A stretch of DNA of 64,000 nt, taken from Ampelocalamus luodianensis (lineage: Eukaryota; Streptophyta; Magnoliopsida; Poales; Poaceae). Positions 11,325-22,057 of the stretch are shown here, piece after piece. Each line of letters opens with the position of its first letter. Position 1 is the stretch's first letter. A model generated the notes under the pieces. The model had not been told where the DNA came from. It ran no database searches and saw nothing but the letters and a program-made list of their open reading frames with translations. The position numbers were made by a program, and so were the translations under genes. The stretch lies in assembly GCA_036346255.1 (NCBI GenBank), contig CM070628.1, forward strand, positions 11,671,840 through 11,735,839. The letters run 5' to 3'.

Positions 11325-12740
11325 TATGGCTAGAGCTTCTGGTGCTATGAAACCTGAGAGGTTTTCTGGTCTGAATTTTCGTAGATGGCAGACTAGAGTC
11401 AAGTTCGCTCATGTCTTTGGGGTGTGGTGGGTAATCCACCCACGATATCCGTTCTGATTGATCAGTATATGCGATTCGATAATGCGAACAACACTTTGCT
11501 CTTAGTGTCTTTTGACCATTCGTAGATCGGCTCTATGATGTGTACATGGACTATAAGTCCGCCACAGAGTTGTGGGATGCACTAGAGCACAAATATGTAG
11601 AGAGAGGCAGTCGTTGGCTCTACATGTGTGAGCAATTCTTCGACTTTACCATGGATGAGGCTAAGTCCATAGTTGGACAAGCTCATGATCTCCACTATTG
11701 GTTGGTGAGATTGCGCATCAGGGTGTGTGTTGCTTCCTAAGTTTGTGGTGCGGGCATTGTCGCCAAACTTCTGTTTCTTGGCGGGATTTTGCCACTAGCT
11801 TGAAACACAAGAGGAAGAGATTTGTTGAAGATCTCATTGCGCCCTCGATGTGGAAGAAAAGGCAAGAGCAAAAGATGCACCAAAGACATACGGTCGAACA
11901 ATGCAAATTTCATAGAGAAAAAGCATTGCAAAGAAGTACAAATCCAACAAAGCGAACAAGACAACTAGCTTTAAGAAGAAAATTGAGAAGAAGGATATGA
12001 AGAACATCACCTGCTTTGTGTATGGGAAAAACGGTCATATGGCGAAAGAGCGTCATTTCAAAAGCGAGAGATGGTGAACGACCAAAGAAGAAGGTCATCA
12101 ATGTGATCATAGGCGCAAGGTAGTTAGGATCGCGATTCAACTCTTAGAGTCTTACGATTCTACGAACCCACGACGATCGTCGATCCAAGTCTTACGTCGA
12201 TCCTACTCGAGAGTCTTAGAGCAAAAAAAAATTGCAATTTTTTAGAGGCTAGACTTTCTCGATATTTTATTTTAGAGCAAAATTTGTTGATATTAATTTT
12301 TAGAATGAAACTATAAATAAACAAGGAGCATGCAAAATATTATATCGTTGTGGTAATCTTTGTTCTCTGTAGTTGAACTATATCACCCATCATGTCGAAC
12401 CATTATGCTTTTCTATTGTGTGATAAGAAGTGTTTTGCCCTTTTGGTAATAAGTAAGTGGTAAACCTTATAAGAATCATACAAACTTATAGTATAGATGG
12501 TAAATATGTGTATTTTTACAAATCCGTAGAATCGTCGATTCTACGATTCGATCCTACCGGAGGCAAATCGATCCGACTCGGGATCTCGACTCTGACTACC
12601 TTGCATAGGCGAGGCCTCGACTTCAAGAGGGTATAGTAATTCTCCTATTGTTTTTTCAGCATGTCAATCCAGCGATTGGTGGGTTGATCTCGGTGCTAAT
12701 GTTCACGTATGTTCGATATTTCCTTGTTTTCTTCTTACTA
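11325..12740 (+). pseudogene. Copia gag and protease region, frameshifted
   Basis: The gag starts MARASGAMKPERFSGLNFRR and continues in shifting frames through YKSATELWDALEHKY. A degenerate zinc knuckle follows near 12,010 (CFVYGKNGHMAK, with the last cysteine lost). After the MITE insertion the frame resumes and includes WWVDLGANVHV, corresponding to the aspartic protease site (normally D-T-G-A, here D-L-G-A). Several frameshifts separate these pieces. Confidence 0.75.
12116..12603. mobile_element. hAT-type MITE inside copia gag
   Basis: The 488-bp element has inverted ends CAAGGTAGT / ACTACCTTG and a perfect 8-bp duplication CATAGGCG at 12,108-12,115 and 12,604-12,611. Internal GATTCTACGA phrases occur near both ends. 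It contains no ORF. Removing it restores the copia reading across the junction. Confidence 0.85.
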
Positions 12741-15560
12741 GTAGCGTGGGCTTCCTCCGTTCTAATGGGAAGCGGTCGCATGTACATTCTTGGTGTTGGT
12801 ACGATAGCTGAAGCTTACTTGAGGAAGATTGTCCACTTGAAGAGCGTGCGGCATGCTCCTACAATAAACAAGAACCTCGTTAGTGGTTACATTCTATGTA
12901 AGGGATGGTTATAAGCTAGTCTTTGAGTCAAATAAAATTGTAATGTCTAAGTTCGGGAATTTTGTTGGTAAAGGCTATGAGAGCGGAGGCTTGTTCGCCT
13001 AAGTAGTTTAGAGTCTTGTTATAATCTGAATGTTGCAAATGGTTTAAATAAATGTGAGGCAAATATTTGGCATTCGTTTACATCATATTGGTTTTGATAG
13101 TATTGCTAGAATGTCAGTTAGATTTAATTCCAAAATGTGAAATTGTCAAAGGATCAAAGTGCAGTCATATGTGCAAGCAAAGCGACCTGCAAACCCTTTA
13201 AGGGATTAGAGGACGAAAAGAACTTGGCACTATTAGATCTTGTTCATTGATTTGTGTGAAATGAATGGATTGTTGACAAAAGAGGCAAAGATATTTTTAA
13301 CTTTTATTGATGATGCAACACGCTCTTTGCTATGTGTATTTGCTAAAAACTAAGGATGAAGTTTTAAACTACTTTAATACTTATAAGGCCAAGGTTGAGA
13401 ACCAACTAGAGAATAAAATAAAAGACTAAGGTGCGATCGTGGAGGAGAGTACATCTCTCATGAATTTTCTCAGTGCATTCGAGCATGGAATAGTCCATGA
13501 ATTTACACCACCATAGTCACCCTAATCAAATGGGGTAGTTGAGAGGAAAAACCGCACACTAACGGACTTGGTTAATGCCATGTTAGAGAGTCTTTGGTAT
13601 GCCTAAGACATGGTGGGGAAGCTATATTGACAACAACTTTCGTCCTAAGCAGAGTAATCACTAAAAGAGTGATATTACTCCATATGAGGATGGAAGGAGA
13701 AAACCCAATGTCAATTTTCTGCGAACTTGGGGGTGTTTGGCCAAGGTCAATATACCATTGCAGAAAAAGAGAGAGCTTGGACCTAAAACAATCGATTCTA
13801 TTTTTCTAGGATATGCTCATAATAGCACGGCCTATATATTTTTAGTAGTTAAATCAGAAATTCCTGAGATTATTGCTAACACAATAATGGAGCCTAGAGA
13901 TACTTCATTCTTTGAGGATTATTTTCCTATGAGAACAGCAGGCAGTACTTCACAAACCGAGAATATTCAAACTAAAAATATTGAAAGTGAGAATAATCAA
14001 ACTTCTGAACTTCCCACCATCTCTGAACCAATATGTGATATCCCTGAGGAGGATAACAATCTAGTCACAGAAACTCTTCGTAGGAGCAAGAAACAAAGGG
14101 TTGAGAAAACCTTTGGTGATAACTTTATTGTATACCTCGTGGATGATGTGCCAAAGACCCTTTCAGAGGCTTATGCATCTTCTGATGTTGAGTATTGGAA
14201 AGAAGCGATCCGTGCGAGATGGACTCTATCATGGCTAATGGGACTTGAGAGATCACCGATCGTCCTATCGGTGCAAACACAGTAGGATGTAAGTGGATCT
14301 TTAAAAAGAAACTAAGGCCTGATGGTACTATTGAGAAGTACAAGGCAAGACTTGTGGCCAAGGGTTACACCCAGAAAGAGGGAGAAGATTTCTTTGATAC
14401 CTATTCTCCTGTCGCCAGACTAACCACCATCAGAGTGCTCCTTACGTTAGCATCTTCTTATGGTCTACATGTCCATCAAATGGATGTAAAGACAGCTTTT
14501 CTTAATGGAGAGTTGGAGGAAGAAATCTATATGGATCAACCTGATGGTTTTGTGATTTCTGAACAGGAAAATAAGGTATGTAAATTATTGAAATCCTTAT
14601 ATGGTCTAAAACAAGCACCTAAACAATGACACGAGAAATTTGATAAAACTTTAACATCTGCTGGCTTTGTTGTGAATGGAGCTGATAAATGTGTATATTA
14701 TCGTTATGGTGGGGGTCAAGGAGTGATCTTGTGTGCGTATGTAGATGACATACTTATATTTGGAACAAACAACTGCGTAATTGACGAGGTCAAATCTTTT
14801 TATCTCGATGCTTTGATATGAAAGACTTAGGAGAGCGGATGTTATTCGAATATTAAATTAATCAAGAACGAGGATGGGATCACTTTGAGCCAATCCCATT
14901 ATCTTTGAGAAAATCTTAAGCCGTTTTGGCTATGAGAATTGTAAAATTTCTCCAACGCCCTATGATGCAAGCATTAAGCTTGAAAGAACCAAGGGTTAGG
15001 AAAAGATCAATTAAGATTTTCACAAATTATTGGATCACTTATGTATCTATCTGGTGCCACAAGACTGACATATCATTTCTTTGTGAGCAAATTAAGTCGG
15101 TTTACTTCTAACCAGGAGATGATCAGGGAGGCACTTGAGAGAGTGTTGCGCTATTTGAGAGGTACAACCTCATATGGAATTCACTATCTTGGGCATCATA
15201 CGTATTAGAAGGATATAGTGATTCAAATTGGATCTCGATCTTGATGAGATCAAAGCTACAAGTGGTTATGTCTTTACCTAGCGGGAGCTGCGGTTTCATG
15301 GAGGTCGTGTAAGCGGACTATATTGACGAGGTCAACTATGGAGCAGAACTTGTAGCACTAGACACGCTCTTCTTTGAGGTGAATGGCTTAGAGAGCTTCA
15401 TTGGACTTGCCTTTGGTTGAGAAACCAATACGGCAATCCTAATGTCTTGTGATAATCAAGCGGTGTTGATTAAGGTTACAAGTACTAAGGATAACATGAA
15501 GTCCTCGGACATGTGAAGCGTAGGCTTAAATCATCGAGAAAATTGAGGAACTCGGAGTGA
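12741..15560 (+). pseudogene. Copia pol region (integrase, reverse transcriptase, RNase H), decayed
   Basis: The integrase end and linker are seen near 13,594-14,280 (GCLAKVN, IFLGYAHNSTAY). Reverse transcriptase reads GCKWIFKKKLRPDG, YKARLVAKGYTQKEG, VHQMDVKTAFLNGELEEEIY and LYGLKQAP, then an in-frame TGA at 14,627 where tryptophan is expected. The catalytic YVDDILIFG lies near 14,740. RNase H pieces follow (SDSNW, and a tail around 15,430-15,500). The integrase core is mostly unrecognisable and multiple frame changes are present. Confidence 0.8.
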
Positions 15561-16229
15561 TTCTGTGAATTATATATGCCTTGAGAAAAATCGCGGACCC
15601 TTTCACAAAGGGGCTAGCACGATAAGCGATTTCGTTGCGTCTATGGACATAGGAATGAGGCCCATTGGAGTTACAACTCAACAGTAACCCATACCTTCTT
15701 GATCGGAGATCCCGTGACTTAGGCAATGGGAAAAACAAGTTGATGTTGTAACAAGAGAGTATATATTCATTGAATCCATGTTCTAATAGACAAATTACTC
15801 TCGACTGTATGGAAGGTTGGCATAAAGCCTTAATATATTATGTTGTCCAAATGAGGAAAAGGTATTGGCCTGCAGGATACCTAGAAAGAATATACCTACT
15901 TGAGCCCAACTGTGAGGTCGCAGTTCACGAGAATAGGGCATTCTCTAGAAAGCTCATGAGCAAATAAGGGAGCATGACCAAATAATACTCCGTTTAGGCG
16001 CGGTTCTTTGACAGCCTAGTATCAGTTGAGATTTCAAGTGAAATCTAATCACGAAAAGCTGTGAATTCAAGACATGGTCCATTCATCAGCTGTGAGAAGA
16101 TGAATCTTGTCATTCTAGGTGCAAGTTCAACCCGTACAGGACTTACACTAAAAGACTGGTATAAACAGTACTTCAGCACAATATCTTTGATATCCTTTTT
16201 TGCTTCTTGCTTTGGAATTGGTGGGGGAT

Positions 16230-17221
16230 TGTTGAAAATTGGCCCATATGACTTAGACCCATTTTCTATAATTCCAAAGCATTTATGGTTTAGTACCATA
16301 TTGCTAAGGCAAGGTGGAGGTGACCAACATATAAGGTGGAGTTTTTGCCACTCCTTAAAACATGTGACACATGGATGAGGGTGGCATGAGGAGGGCTCTG
16401 GCTAAACACACACACGCACGCACGCGCGCGCGCGTTTGCGTATTTTCGCGTGAAAAATCGCGCGACTTGTGACTTACGACGTGCGACCGTGTCGTGACGT
16501 GGCGCGCCATTTGGCAGACCAAGTCCACCTTATTTTTGCTGAACCATGCATCTCTTTCTCTGTTTGAATGAGATTCAAATGTTTGAATTTGAGGCTTTAT
16601 TGAGTAATGATGATGAGCGATTACAAGTGGATAAATGGTGGTTAAGTGTGACGATTACGATGGGTAAATGGTGGTTAAGTGTGCGATTACGATGGGTAAA
16701 TGGTGGTTAAGTGTGTCGATTACGATGGGTAAATGGTATTTAATCTGTCGATTACGACCGCATCTATATATGCGGAGGCGTCCGATTGCATAGCGTGTAG
16801 AAGAATAGCCTCCATTCCTTCTTCCTTCTAATCTGTCTTTGTTATCTTGCGCCGTGCGAACCTTGCCGACTCTTCTTCTCGGCGTGCACCATGAAGAAGG
16901 AAGCGGTATCTCGAACCGTTCTTTGCCGTGAAGACACGCGCGGGCGGCAATAAGGTTTCGGTAGCGCATCTGCGCGACCGCTTTTATCTTCGCGACATCT
17001 ACGTTTACGCGATCGCATCAAGTCTGCTGACGCCGTGTTCTTCATCAGACCCATCTATAAGTCTAGCGTGTGATTAATTGACTTGTTTACATCCTGTTTT
17101 TCATATATTGCGAAGTACAATGAGTTGTCTGCTGTCAGTACTGTTTTATGCATCATTAGTCTTTTGCAATATTTATCTTTTAATAAAATTTGAAATTAAA
17201 ATATTACCCTCATTTTCAACA
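16230..17221 (+). repeat. 3' LTR of the copia element
   Basis: The 992-bp LTR is the partner of 10,250-11,286. It has the alternating CA/CG tract near 16,405, an array of about four 32-33-bp units at 16,614-16,755, and CTATATAT at 16,764-16,771. Differences from the 5' LTR are many small indels, often beside CG, so age by divergence should be judged with care. Confidence 0.85.
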
Positions 17222-17226
17222 GTACC

Positions 17227-17780
17227 GAGCCTTGGAACAGGAGTTTTTTTGTACGCCGATCAGGAGCTATAGGATTGATCTGATGACCAACGCCACAGGA
17301 GGGTGTCTTGTTCTTCCCGCAACTGGGATTCATCTACCATTGCCTAGAGCCCTAGATACTCTGATAGCGCTGTAATTGAAAGAGCACGAGAGATGTCTCT
17401 CAGACTCTTACCCACCTATTTTCGAGTAAACCTTGCTGAACCGAACGCTCTTTATTTGCTTTCTTACTGACGAACTGTAGTAGATTTGGCCCCAAGGACG
17501 CAATGCCACTTCCATTGATCCAGTTGTCACTCCAAAACCGAGCTTCCCTCCTACCATCATTATTGTCGATGCAAGAAATACCTCTCGGACAGCACCCTGG
17601 CACTTAATGGGAAGAAGACCTGCCCATGGCTTCTCTGGACATGCCTTTTGGAACCACAGCCAGCGGACTCTCAGTGCAATGTTAACATACTGGAGATTGT
17701 GAAGACCTAGGCCACCATATTCCTTAATTGAAATTCTTAAATTCTTTGTTTGATCTACTGTAGATGTTATTGTCACCAGT
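17227..17780 (-). pseudogene. LINE-type retrotransposon, upstream part of the reverse-transcriptase tail
   Basis: Minus-strand frames read KEYGGLGLHNLQYVNIALRV, RWLWFQKACPEKPWAG, then in another frame REARFWSDNWINGSGIASL. This is the conserved stretch after the reverse transcriptase of plant LINEs, upstream of zf-RVT. It continues at 10,249 once the copia element is removed. There is at least one frameshift between the two frames. Confidence 0.75.
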
Positions 17781-19204
17781 ACACTTGCTCCACTATAGAC
17801 AAGACATAAATCACTTGCTTTATGTCTCTACCATCTCTATCCTTCGTACATGTCTCTATCACTAACAATACCTAACGCCTATATCATCTTAACCTCCATC
17901 ACCTGATCGTTATCACCTTTCTCCGCCTTTCGCTAGCATTAGCTGCCTCCGATGCCCACCCCCAACATCGTTAGGCCACATCCACAACTCCACCAGGCGA
18001 ATTTAGTCTCAAGTACAAATGAACCCTAAATGCCACGGACACGAATTTCAGAACATATTACAGAAGTGATGGCTGAATAATATATAGGCACTAGATTTTA
18101 ACTATAATTTTTCAATAGGAAATTTTTGTTCTTGGCAGTTTTAATATGTGCCATCTTGCTTTTGCCATCGAAAAGTTCTTTCTTTTTGCCTCTCCAGGTT
18201 TGCGTCACATTTCGGTTTTTCCATTGGCGACTACTTCCGTCTGTTGACTAGCACTGTTGAACCATTTGAGTTCTATTTGGCTGTCAGATTTTATTGAGTA
18301 GACGAAATTGCCCCTGTCAGAATGTGGCCCCAAATGTCGGTCTCCTTCCCGACCTACTCCACCATAGCCGCAGACCCCAGCTCCTATTGTTGGCACAAAT
18401 CCCCCCCCCTCCTATTGGTGGCACAAATGGTCTCTTTTCACCGTATTTGCAAATTTAGCCTCCTTTCGGACAGCGGCAGTAGCGATAAGCGATATCTCTT
18501 CTGCGGCGGTCTGGTACCACGGTAGAAAGATAAGAGCGTGACTAGACTCGCTAGCACAGCAAATTATTATGATCCACCACAATAGAACCCATCTTTACAA
18601 TTTTATATGAGAGAAAACTCATTTTTGCTGTTACCAATAAAATAAAACGTGTCACTTCATCCAAAACTTACAAGTCCCTAGGAGGCATTTCAAGTGCCCC
18701 GTGGCAAGAGCAGCAGCCATGGCCGTTTACTGGCATGCTCTGTGGAGGCCATGAGCCCGCACGGGTGTGGACGACGAGCTGGAGGCTGGAGATGTACCGC
18801 AGCGGAGAGAGAGAGAGACGACGGCATGGTTGAGTTGTACTGCCGGCGTTGAGGATGAAGCTGCACATCCGACTGGTGGCGGCGAAGATGCTCACATCTG
18901 GCGTCCCGAGGTGAGGAAGCCGACGCATCCGCTGGTCGGAGGGGAAAAAGATAGCGGATTTGACGACCGAGGCTAAATCCAACGAGGATGACTCCAAATC
19001 CGGTGACCGACGGAGCGGACGAGGCAGCCACCAGTGAGGCGCACATTCTCCGCCTAGATTCGGCGAGGACGACGTCATTTTCGCCCAACTAGATGGCCGG
19101 AGTTGATGGAGACGCCGGATCTGCTAGCGTTGATGACAAAAACAGAAGTATTTCTACACTTCCACTTGTAAGTGAAATAAAAGAGTTTTGCCTAAATGAT
19201 AGTG
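17781..19204. other. No gene recognised
   Basis: Overlapping ORFs of 120-136 codons at 18,668-19,088 lie in a GC-rich patch. They occur in several frames at once and show no recognisable domain, so they are probably chance. No transposon ends were found. Confidence 0.4.
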
Positions 19205-19640
19205 TTTTCGTCGATATTTACAAATGTGGCTCTCCTCGTGCGGTATTACAAAAAATGACAGTTCGGACGTGCCTCACGCCGTCACGTGTGCAATTCCACA
19301 CATTCTAGCCCAGAGACGGTTTGTCTGTGCGGTGCGCGGACACGCCAAAATCTGTGCGCCCCTCGTCCGGTTGCTTCTCCGCTCGACACATGTCTCGTCT
19401 GCACTCCCCGCGTCCGGACAAGACCCCTTCGCGCGCCCCCTCGTCCGGTTGCTTCTCCGCCCGACACGTGTCTCATCAGCACTCCCCGCGTCCGGACAAG
19501 ACCCCTTCGCGCGCCCTCTGCCCAGACGTGGCGTTGCCGCACTCCCAACGCCCGGACAAGCGCTGTCTACACGCGTGTCGCTCGGACCGTGCGCCCATGC
19601 CCCGGATGCACGCTGGGCATGAAAGTATCTAGGCCCCAAT
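19205..19640. repeat. CGTCCGG-rich tandem repeat, related to the foldback element at 59 kb
   Basis: Two near-identical units of about 78 bp containing CGTCCGGTTGCTTCTCCG and CGCGTCCGGACAAGACCCC occur at about 19,360-19,515, with a partial third. The leading part (GCGGTATTACAAAAAATGACAG, CACGTGTGCAATTCC) matches the left arm of the foldback element at 58,975-59,480. The open frames across all six frames follow from the GC-rich repeat and are not taken as genes. Confidence 0.6.
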
Positions 19641-19989
19641 ATTGGTTTTGGTAATTAATGTCAATAATGTATTAAGAGACTAACATGTATGCTAAGATAT
19701 TTTTAAGGATTAGTCCCAAAGGATGAATGATGATATGAAAATGGCAATGCAAAAGCGATAAAGATCGACATGGCTCAAGGCAAATGTATCATATAGTCTA
19801 AGGATCTTTTTATATTATTTTACTAGTCTCGGTGTTTGGAGAAAAGACCAGGTTTATAGGCTAGATACCGTACTATAAAGAGGATCATAGTTAGTAGCTT
19901 GAGAATCTATTTTGTGCCATCTTGATCAATTAGTATTCATGCATCGTATTTGTTTTTACTTCTGGAAAACAGTTCTTAAAATCGGTATG
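19641..19989. other. Probable LTR fragment
   Basis: AT-rich sequence starting CCCAATATTGGTTTTGG with wording typical of grass LTRs. There are no paired ends, duplication or coding sequence. Assignment is a weak inference. Confidence 0.3.
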
Positions 19990-21106
19990 ACCGCAACTGG
20001 ACCTGGGAGCCTACATCGACGCGATGTACGCCGCCACCGACCCTGTGGATCGGCCAGCCATGGATACGGTGTGGTGTCGCCGACGGGTAGGGTTTTTGAA
20101 CCTTTAGTCATTTTCGTAATTTAATGTAATTGCATGTGCTAAGTTTATGTTGTTCTATTCCACATGCTACCTTCACTCCGATCACTATACACGCGTACTA
20201 CCCACACTACGTTGTGATATTCAATCAATTGATGGATGACCGCGTCATCTGTACACCGTACACTGCCAATAGGGTGTCATCACGCGCACCCCGAGGCTTG
20301 TCCATCCAGTGCACGCAAGACTAGCAATACTGGTACATGTGGAAGTTCTTGGTGCATGACGTCTTCGTGGAGAGTACCACGTGCATCGGGTGATACGCCA
20401 GTTCGATCTACGATAGGAGTTCCCAGTGCCCTAGGGGCCGCGGGTGCCGCCGAACATTCATGGGTAAATTCACGTTTTATGTCTGTCATAGCCTTTCCCT
20501 TATGGACTTACAAATTTATCGTTTTATCTTCCACAGGTACACTAGGAAGGGAGTAGCTGGTACGACTTCTTGGACTGAGAAGATGGCCTATTGGGTTGGG
20601 CAGTGGCTCGCGGCTCATGCGGGCGTGCCGGAGATCGCTCCTACAACCCGGGGCGTACAAGGAGTACTCCATTCGGACGAGGGTTCGTTGCGTTAGGTCA
20701 TGGACGATCCACCACGCCACGAGGCCACGACGATCGACACGTACCTCACCAAGCCGGACTCTGCATTCCCGCACAGTACGTATTGAATGACCCATACTTC
20801 TTATTTCCTATGCATATTTTCGGTTTCTAACTTGCTAATTCTATATACAGAACGATCTCTTATGGGAGATGAACGAGATGGCGACCTTCGTGCGTACTCG
20901 GATGCTCGGGGAGCGCTTCAGCATGACGAGGCAGGAGATAAGAGAGCCCATGGACTGGTTCTTGGAGAGGACGAAAGAGGCATCCAGCTTACGTCGTGCC
21001 ATAGGCCGAGGGATGTGGTGGACTCACCTGTTCGTGGACAAGGGGTGAGCCACGGTGTGTCACGCCCCACGGCTCCTCACCCGGACGTGGTGGGTGGGTC
21101 CTCGTG
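19990..21106 (+). pseudogene. Plant mobile domain (PMD) protein fragment
   Basis: Plant mobile domains occur in MAIN/MAIL1-type host proteins and in genes carried by transposons. Pieces read in shifting frames: DPVDRPAMDTVWCRRR, ARAPRGLSIQC, VHDVFVE, YTRKGVAGTTSWTEKM, YLTKPDSAFPH, then EMNEMATFVRTRMLGERFS and MDWFLERTKEASSLRRAIG. Two introns have good consensus (20,463-20,537 and about 20,774-20,850), so this derives from a spliced genomic gene. The N-terminal half is missing and stops interrupt the frame. It resembles the PMD gene in the MULE at 30.2-32.6 kb. Confidence 0.6.
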
Positions 21107-21716
21107 ACACCGTGCTGGCAGCACCTTAGTGCCAGCTCAATTCACAGTGCAATGATTTTCAAATAAATATAATATAAGTTATATTTTTAGAAAACTAATA
21201 TCTATAAGGTAATTATCCTATAAATAAAAGTTTCATACATAATTTACATCTAATCAACAAGCCACATATTATCTTATCACAAGCATTAAACACAGATAAT
21301 TTAATTATTCATAGAAACTTGAACTGCTTCTAAACAGAGTATGATTGTTTAGGCTCCTTAGGGAAGCCTAATCCCCATTTGTAATGATAAGCTGAAACCC
21401 TTAAACACCAGCTTCTCTGAGAAATCGGTTGGTAGGAACGCTAAGATCCCCAAATAGGCCTTCAAGCAAGCCCAGTATACTTCAGTTTTCTTATAAGCTA
21501 AAGCCTCGGTACACTGGCATGTCACTGAGTAGCGAACAGAACCCAACTAGGTCAACAAGCCATTCACAGTCTTTCGACAAACTTGCATTTGTGAAAAGGA
21601 GAAAATGTTGTGCACATAGCGTCACTCTTTTGACAATCAGAGCCGCTACTTGTTTACTCCATAAGTCCATGTACTACTATCATCAATTAATTAAGAACGC
21701 ATGCATGATGCGACTG
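21107..21716. other. No gene recognised
   Basis: AT-rich sequence with TATAATATAAG-like runs. Nothing coding or repetitive was recognised. Confidence 0.4.
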
Positions 21717-22045
21717 AATTTTTTTCAATTTAACTTTTTTTTCGTTAAAACTCACATTTATACCCTGCCGTCTTATTTCCGATTTGGACCCGGGAATTGG
21801 CGCCGTGACTCACGGCGCCGAGCTAACTGACTTCGGCGCCATGACTCATGGCGGCGAAGTCTCACACGGCCACCGTGGCGGCGGCGTGAGTCATGCTGCG
21901 TGGCGGTACCTCGGCGCCATGAGTCATGGCGCCGGCTGTGTTAGCTCGGCGCCGTGAGTCACGGCCACCCCCTACCCAAAATCAAAAAGCACGCGCGGCG
22001 TATAAATGTGAGTTTCGAAAAAAGGTTAAATTGAAAAAAATACGG
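21717..22045. mobile_element. Foldback MITE with five TGA(C/G)TCA palindromes
   Basis: The inverted arms contain TTTTTTTCAATTTAAC and ACTCACATTTATA, seen again in reverse complement at 21,997-22,040. It is flanked by a 12-bp direct repeat ATGATGCGA(C/G)TG with one mismatch (21,705-21,716 and 22,046-22,057), compatible with a MULE-type target duplication. The interior has five TGA(C/G)TCA motifs, most centred in GGCGCC-flanked palindromes, at 21,806, 21,842, 21,887, 21,920 and 21,955. There is no transposase. Confidence 0.65.
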
Positions 22046-22057
22046 ATGATGCGAGTG

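Larger units (their letters stand above)
10250..17221 (+). mobile_element. Complete but decayed Ty1/copia retrotransposon
   Basis: It has two LTRs (10250-11286 and 16230-17221), each starting TGTTG and ending TTCAACA, with a perfect 5-bp duplication GTACC at 10245-10249 and 17222-17226. Order inside is gag, protease, integrase, reverse transcriptase, RNase H, as in copia. A purine-rich tract GGTGGGGGAT sits directly before the 3' LTR. The expected TGGTATCAGAGC primer site after the 5' LTR is not visible and was probably lost. Many stops and frameshifts make it non-autonomous. It is inserted in a LINE and carries a hAT MITE at 12,116-12,603. Confidence 0.88.

Noticed and set aside
18668..19088. 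Two ORFs of 132-136 codons on the minus strand
   Set aside because: They overlap in different frames, lack recognisable motifs and sit in a short GC-rich patch.
19274..19654. Overlapping ORFs of 88-132 codons on both strands
   Set aside because: They arise from the CGTCCGG tandem repeat, in all frames, with no domain.
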